Shown piece after piece: positions 5,814 to 8,452 of a stretch of DNA of 8,452 nt (positions are counted from its first letter, which is position 1; every line of letters begins with the position of its first letter). The stretch comes from Fidelibacterota bacterium UBA1611. GTDB taxonomy: Bacteria; Fidelibacterota; Marinisomatia; Marinisomatales; UBA1611. A program made the position numbers and the translations under genes. The notes under the pieces were generated by a model. That model saw only the letters and a program-made list of their open reading frames with translations. It ran no database searches and had not been told where the DNA came from. The DNA lies in assembly GCA_002321855.1 (NCBI GenBank), contig DCMX01000138.1:5054-13505 (forward strand), in the 5' to 3' direction.

Positions 5814-8406
5814 AACTATAGAAAACAGAATCTGCACGAAGCCTCATGTTAGATTTACATGATAAGTGAATATTTATAGGTGGGATCTCAAAACTATAAA
5901 CCAGGTCTACCTTTATAGTTTCTCCATTTTCTATGCCATATTTTACAGTGTTTTTCCCTTTGTACGGGTCAAACTGCCCAAAATTATTTTTTTCATCCGT
6001 GACCCTAATTAAAGTAAAGGCGGCAAAATCAAAAGGCCAGGATCTTTGATTTGTAACCTGCATCTCAATGAATACCTTATCCCCTTTTTGAATCGCGTTT
6101 ACTAGTTCAAACTTTATACTATCAGCAAGACCTACATTCCGTAAACATATAACAGAAACTGTATCCAGGTCTTCGCAAAATGCATTCTCATCCTTGGTGC
6201 TAAGCTGAATCCGAAACATTTTATCTTCAGGTAATCCTTTTGGGAAAATAAAATAGGGCTTTTCTTTTACGCGCTCGATGTCAGTTATAGTAATCCCATC
6301 GTCAATGATGGACCATTCATACTGAATCTTGCTATCAGTATCTACTGATCTGGAACCATCCAGATAGACTTTTTTATTGTAGGGAGCAATAAAATCCTCG
6401 CCAGCATTTGTTATAGGAGGCTCATCATTTATAATTGTCACTAATAGTGTATCCTTCCCGATCAATCCGGTGATATCTTTAACCGTTAATAAAAATGCCA
6501 TAGAAATATCGATAGTTGTATCGGGGAATGTAAAATCCACTTTTGCGATATCATAACTGGCAGGATTAAGTGTATCCAACAAATCCCACTGAAATGTCAA
6601 TGGGTCATTATCAGCATCCCACGATCTCATCCCATCCAACAAGACCGTTCTATTGCACCCATTACTCAGAATAATATCTTCACCAGCATTCGCTATAGGG
6701 AGGTCTCTTACAGGTAATACATCAATATTGAAATCAAATTCAGTTGAGTCCGTACCATCAGAGACAGTTATGATAACCGTTAAGAGGCCAAAATAATCCT
6801 TCATCGGTATGACCGTCAACCGGTTATCAACGATACTGACTTTTGCATTATTATTAACTGTTGAGCGGAACTTGAACAGGTCTCCTTCCACATCAGATGC
6901 ATATAGCATGAGGGTTAAATCTGAATCTTCCGCGATGGATTGTGGTGCAATAGCTACAATCCCCGGAAAAGGATTGATCAGTGTAATATTTGTATCAACC
7001 GTAGTAGAACCATCAAACGTGCTTAAAGTGATTGGTACTGCCCCTTCATATTTCTCTCCGGGTTTAATTGTTAGTTTATTATCATTTACCTCCACTTTAG
7101 CATCCCCATGTATATTGGCACTATATGTCAATCTGTCACCATCCACATCATTAGCAGACAACATCAGTTCCAAATGTTTTTTATTTTCTGCGGACCTGGG
7201 GTTTATTGATGTCAATACTGGTGCATCATTGATTGGGGTCACATCCAGTTTAAACTTTAATTCATCATTAGATGACCCATCAGAAACATTAACTGTCATA
7301 AGTATTTCCCCATTGAAATTGGCATCTGGGACAACAAGCAATTGATTCTCCTGTATATCCACTTTTGCATGCTTATTTGAACTTGCGCTATAGGTCAATT
7401 CGTCTCCATCCGCATCAACTGCAGATAGTTTGAGACGTAGTGATGTATCCTCCGCTATAGATTGAGGTCCTACGGAGCTTAAAACTGGGTCATCTTTTAC
7501 TGGTAAAACATTAAGTGAAAATATTTTTTCATCGTTCGCAAATCCATCGGAAACATTAACTGTCATAAGTATTTCCCCATTGAAATCGGCATCTGGGACA
7601 ACAAGCAATTGGTTCTCCTGTACATTCACTTTTGCGTTGCCGTCTGCATTGGCAGTATAGGTCAATACGTCGTTATCCACATCAGCTGCGGATAGTTTGA
7701 GGCGTAGTGATGTATCCTCCGCTATAGATTGAGATTCTATGGAATTTAGTATAGGGGTATCATTGACCGGGGATACATGGAGAATAAATTCTGATTCATC
7801 GGTATCGGTTCCATCGGATACGGCTGTGATTACATTGATAAGACCATTGAAATCTTTATCTGGGGAGATGGTTATTTCATCGTTAACCATACTAATCGAC
7901 CCATTCCCATCAAGAGTAGCTCCAAATGTCAATGGTTCTTCATCTATATCCAGGGCAAATAAATTCAAAGATAATTCCGTATCCTCATCAATCTTCTGTG
8001 TGGGAGTCTCAGACAGAATTGGTTTATCATTGACCGGTTCAACATTTATTATAAAGCTTAGATCGAGATTTAAGGTTAAAAGGATAGATCCATTAAAATC
8101 CTGATCAGGTGTGATAATAAGATAATCACCATCCATTTCTATGGTTGCATTGCTATCTATAAAGGCCTGATAATTAACTGCTGAACCGGATACGGGTATA
8201 TTTAAAACAAATTTTGTGTCTTCCGGTATATTGTGGGCACCTTGCAGTAGTTCTAAAACCCATTTCGGTTCTGGACCATTACCAAATATCCAATCCTGTG
8301 TTGACCTGTCATATGGTGTAATATCATTTTGAGAAATGCCCTGAACACCTATAAGTAAATAAATGGTAAAAAATATATTTATACAGTGTTTAAGTACCCT
8401 GTGCAC
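5803..8406 (-). CDS. Secreted protein with six cadherin-like repeats and two PKD-like domains
   Basis: An 867-residue protein likely exported to the cell surface or medium. Residues 1-23 form a signal peptide (basic start, hydrophobic core IFFTIYLLIG, likely cut after VQG). Six tandem beta-sandwich repeats of about 89 residues follow (roughly 58-127, 128-217, 218-306, 307-395, 396-483 and 484-569). Their shared marks are an EDT at the start, D-x-D-x-D-x-LTY in the middle, a PD-x-x-FNG turn, VSDG and a closing PVND-x-P linker, as in bacterial cadherin-like 'tandem-95' proteins; the acidic residues suggest Ca2+ binding. Repeat 1 lacks the DxD motif and repeat 5 lacks the EDT. Two PKD-like domains (570-659, 660-752) both begin with NAGED and contain LDG-x-x-S-x-D. 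Residues 755-867 form a further beta-rich domain. No LPXTG motif, membrane anchor or typical type IX sorting domain is seen. The start is GTG: an in-frame stop sits at 8419-8421 and no ATG or TTG is available before the signal core. Likely roles are adhesion or matrix binding; the ligand is unknown. Confidence 0.85.
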   Translation of the reverse strand: MHRVLKHCINIFFTIYLLIGVQGISQNDITPYDRSTQDWIFGNGPEPKWVLELLQGAHNIPEDTKFVLNIPVSGSAVNYQAFIDSNATIEMDGDYLIITPDQDFNGSILLTLNLDLSFIINVEPVNDKPILSETPTQKIDEDTELSLNLFALDIDEEPLTFGATLDGNGSISMVNDEITISPDKDFNGLINVITAVSDGTDTDESEFILHVSPVNDTPILNSIESQSIAEDTSLRLKLSAADVDNDVLTYTANADGNAKVNVQENQLLVVPDADFNGEILMTVNVSDGFANDEKIFSLNVLPVKDDPVLSSVGPQSIAEDTSLRLKLSAVDADGDELTYSASSNKHAKVDIQENQLLVVPDANFNGEILMTVNVSDGSSNDELKFKLDVTPINDAPVLTSINPRSAENKKHLELMLSANDVDGDRLTYSANIHGDAKVEVNDNKLTIKPGEKYEGAVPITLSTFDGSTTVDTNITLINPFPGIVAIAPQSIAEDSDLTLMLYASDVEGDLFKFRSTVNNNAKVSIVDNRLTVIPMKDYFGLLTVIITVSDGTDSTEFDFNIDVLPVRDLPIANAGEDIILSNGCNRTVLLDGMRSWDADNDPLTFQWDLLDTLNPASYDIAKVDFTFPDTTIDISMAFLLTVKDITGLIGKDTLLVTIINDEPPITNAGEDFIAPYNKKVYLDGSRSVDTDSKIQYEWSIIDDGITITDIERVKEKPYFIFPKGLPEDKMFRIQLSTKDENAFCEDLDTVSVICLRNVGLADSIKFELVNAIQKGDKVFIEMQVTNQRSWPFDFAAFTLIRVTDEKNNFGQFDPYKGKNTVKYGIENGETIKVDLVYSFEIPPINIHLSCKSNMRLRADSVFYSFNF
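7277..7368. repeat. Near-identical 92-bp internal repeat, copy in cadherin-like repeat 4
   Basis: This segment matches 7544-7635 with about five mismatches over 92 bp, at an offset of 267 bp (89 codons). It encodes the QENQLLVVPDANFNGEILMT and NVSD part of the module. Synonymous positions are conserved too, so the likeness is at the DNA level and not only in the protein. Confidence 0.9.
7424..7466. repeat. Second internal repeat patch (43 bp), copy in repeat 4
   Basis: It matches 7691-7733 with one mismatch in 43 bp, again at a 267-bp offset, and encodes the SIAEDTSLRLKLS stretch. The roughly 55 bp between this patch and the 92-bp patch are noticeably more diverged, so the similarity is mosaic. 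Confidence 0.88.
7544..7635. repeat. Near-identical 92-bp internal repeat, copy in cadherin-like repeat 3
   Basis: This is the partner of 7277-7368, in direct orientation and in frame. The DNA beyond its ends is clearly less similar between the two modules. Confidence 0.9.
7691..7733. repeat. Second internal repeat patch (43 bp), copy in repeat 3
   Basis: This is the partner of 7424-7466, in direct orientation. Together with the 92-bp patch it marks a duplicated 267-bp module. Confidence 0.88.
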
Positions 8407-8452
8407 TTTCTTTGTTCTTTAAATAAGCATCAAAATATATTTCCACTCGTCT
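8390..8452 (-). CDS. C-terminal end of an upstream gene, possibly an OmpA-family protein
   Basis: From the right edge, one minus-strand frame stays open for 20 codons and stops at TAA (8392-8390); the other two frames stop within about 11 codons. The residues begin RRVEIYFDAY. R-R-V-E-I is the usual last strand of OmpA/MotB-type peptidoglycan-binding domains (as in N/D-RRVEI), followed here by a short polar tail. If real, this gene overlaps the GTG start of the cadherin-repeat gene by 17 nt, so the two would be co-transcribed and perhaps translationally coupled. Only 20 residues are visible, so the family call is tentative. Confidence 0.45.
   Translation of the reverse strand, partial: RRVEIYFDAYLKNKESAQGT

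Noticed and set aside
5803..6150. Type IX secretion C-terminal sorting signal or LPXTG anchor on the cadherin-repeat protein
   Set aside because: The C-terminus has neither the glycine-rich type IX ending nor a sortase motif with a membrane tail.
6809..7345. Plus-strand 178-codon frame antisense to the cadherin-repeat gene (and a similar 121-codon frame at 7739-8104)
   Set aside because: The opposite strand encodes well-conserved repeats with a signal peptide. The serine/threonine-rich antisense product only mirrors the repeats' aspartate and glycine codons.
7277..7735. Possible CRISPR-like or intergenic repeat array
   Set aside because: The repeats are in frame within a protein, 267 bp apart, and have no uniform short repeat/spacer pattern.

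Overview
The window is AT-rich, gene-dense bacterial chromosome with seven substantial protein-coding genes, plus the last residues of an eighth at the right edge. The lineage cannot be fixed from sequence alone. A Gram-negative, low-GC bacterium is likely: there is an FtsB/DivIC-type divisome protein, a Wzx-type flippase, a probable OmpA-family C-terminus, and almost no Shine-Dalgarno sequences before start codons. The best guess is a member of the FCB group (Bacteroidetes/Ignavibacteria/Marinimicrobia-like). This is inference, not proof.

Left half (1-4044, minus strand): a surface-polysaccharide operon read right to left. It starts with a FemAB/GNAT-like acyl- or aminoacyl-transferase, followed 18 nt later by a Wzx-type polysaccharide flippase, then a GT4-type glycosyltransferase, then a second glycosyltransferase-like protein that runs off the left edge. 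The last three are joined by 4-nt ATGA stop/start overlaps, so they are probably translationally coupled. Together they would assemble, decorate and export a lipid-linked glycan.

Centre (4045-4149): a 105-bp divergent intergenic region, the only real non-coding stretch. It holds an AT-rich inverted repeat and two weak sigma70-like promoter candidates pointing outwards. Both would start transcription almost at the start codon, giving leaderless or nearly leaderless mRNAs.

Right of centre (4150-5813, plus strand): eno (enolase, all catalytic residues present) overlaps by 4 nt an ftsB/divIC-type division gene. This is a housekeeping pair linking glycolysis and septum formation at the level of the operon.

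Right half (5803-8406, minus strand): one long gene for an 867-residue secreted protein with six cadherin-like repeats, two PKD-like domains and a C-terminal beta-rich domain. It meets ftsB tail to tail with an 11-nt overlap. Two neighbouring repeats share near-identical DNA, a sign of recent duplication or gene conversion. Its GTG start lies inside the end of an upstream reading frame whose last residues look like the end of an OmpA-type domain.

No RNA genes, CRISPR arrays, insertion sequences or prophage genes were seen. I find no convincing wholly new system. The points most worth a second look are the palindrome that exactly fills the eno promoter spacer, the patchy repeat homogenisation in the adhesin-like gene, and the OmpA-to-cadherin-repeat gene junction.
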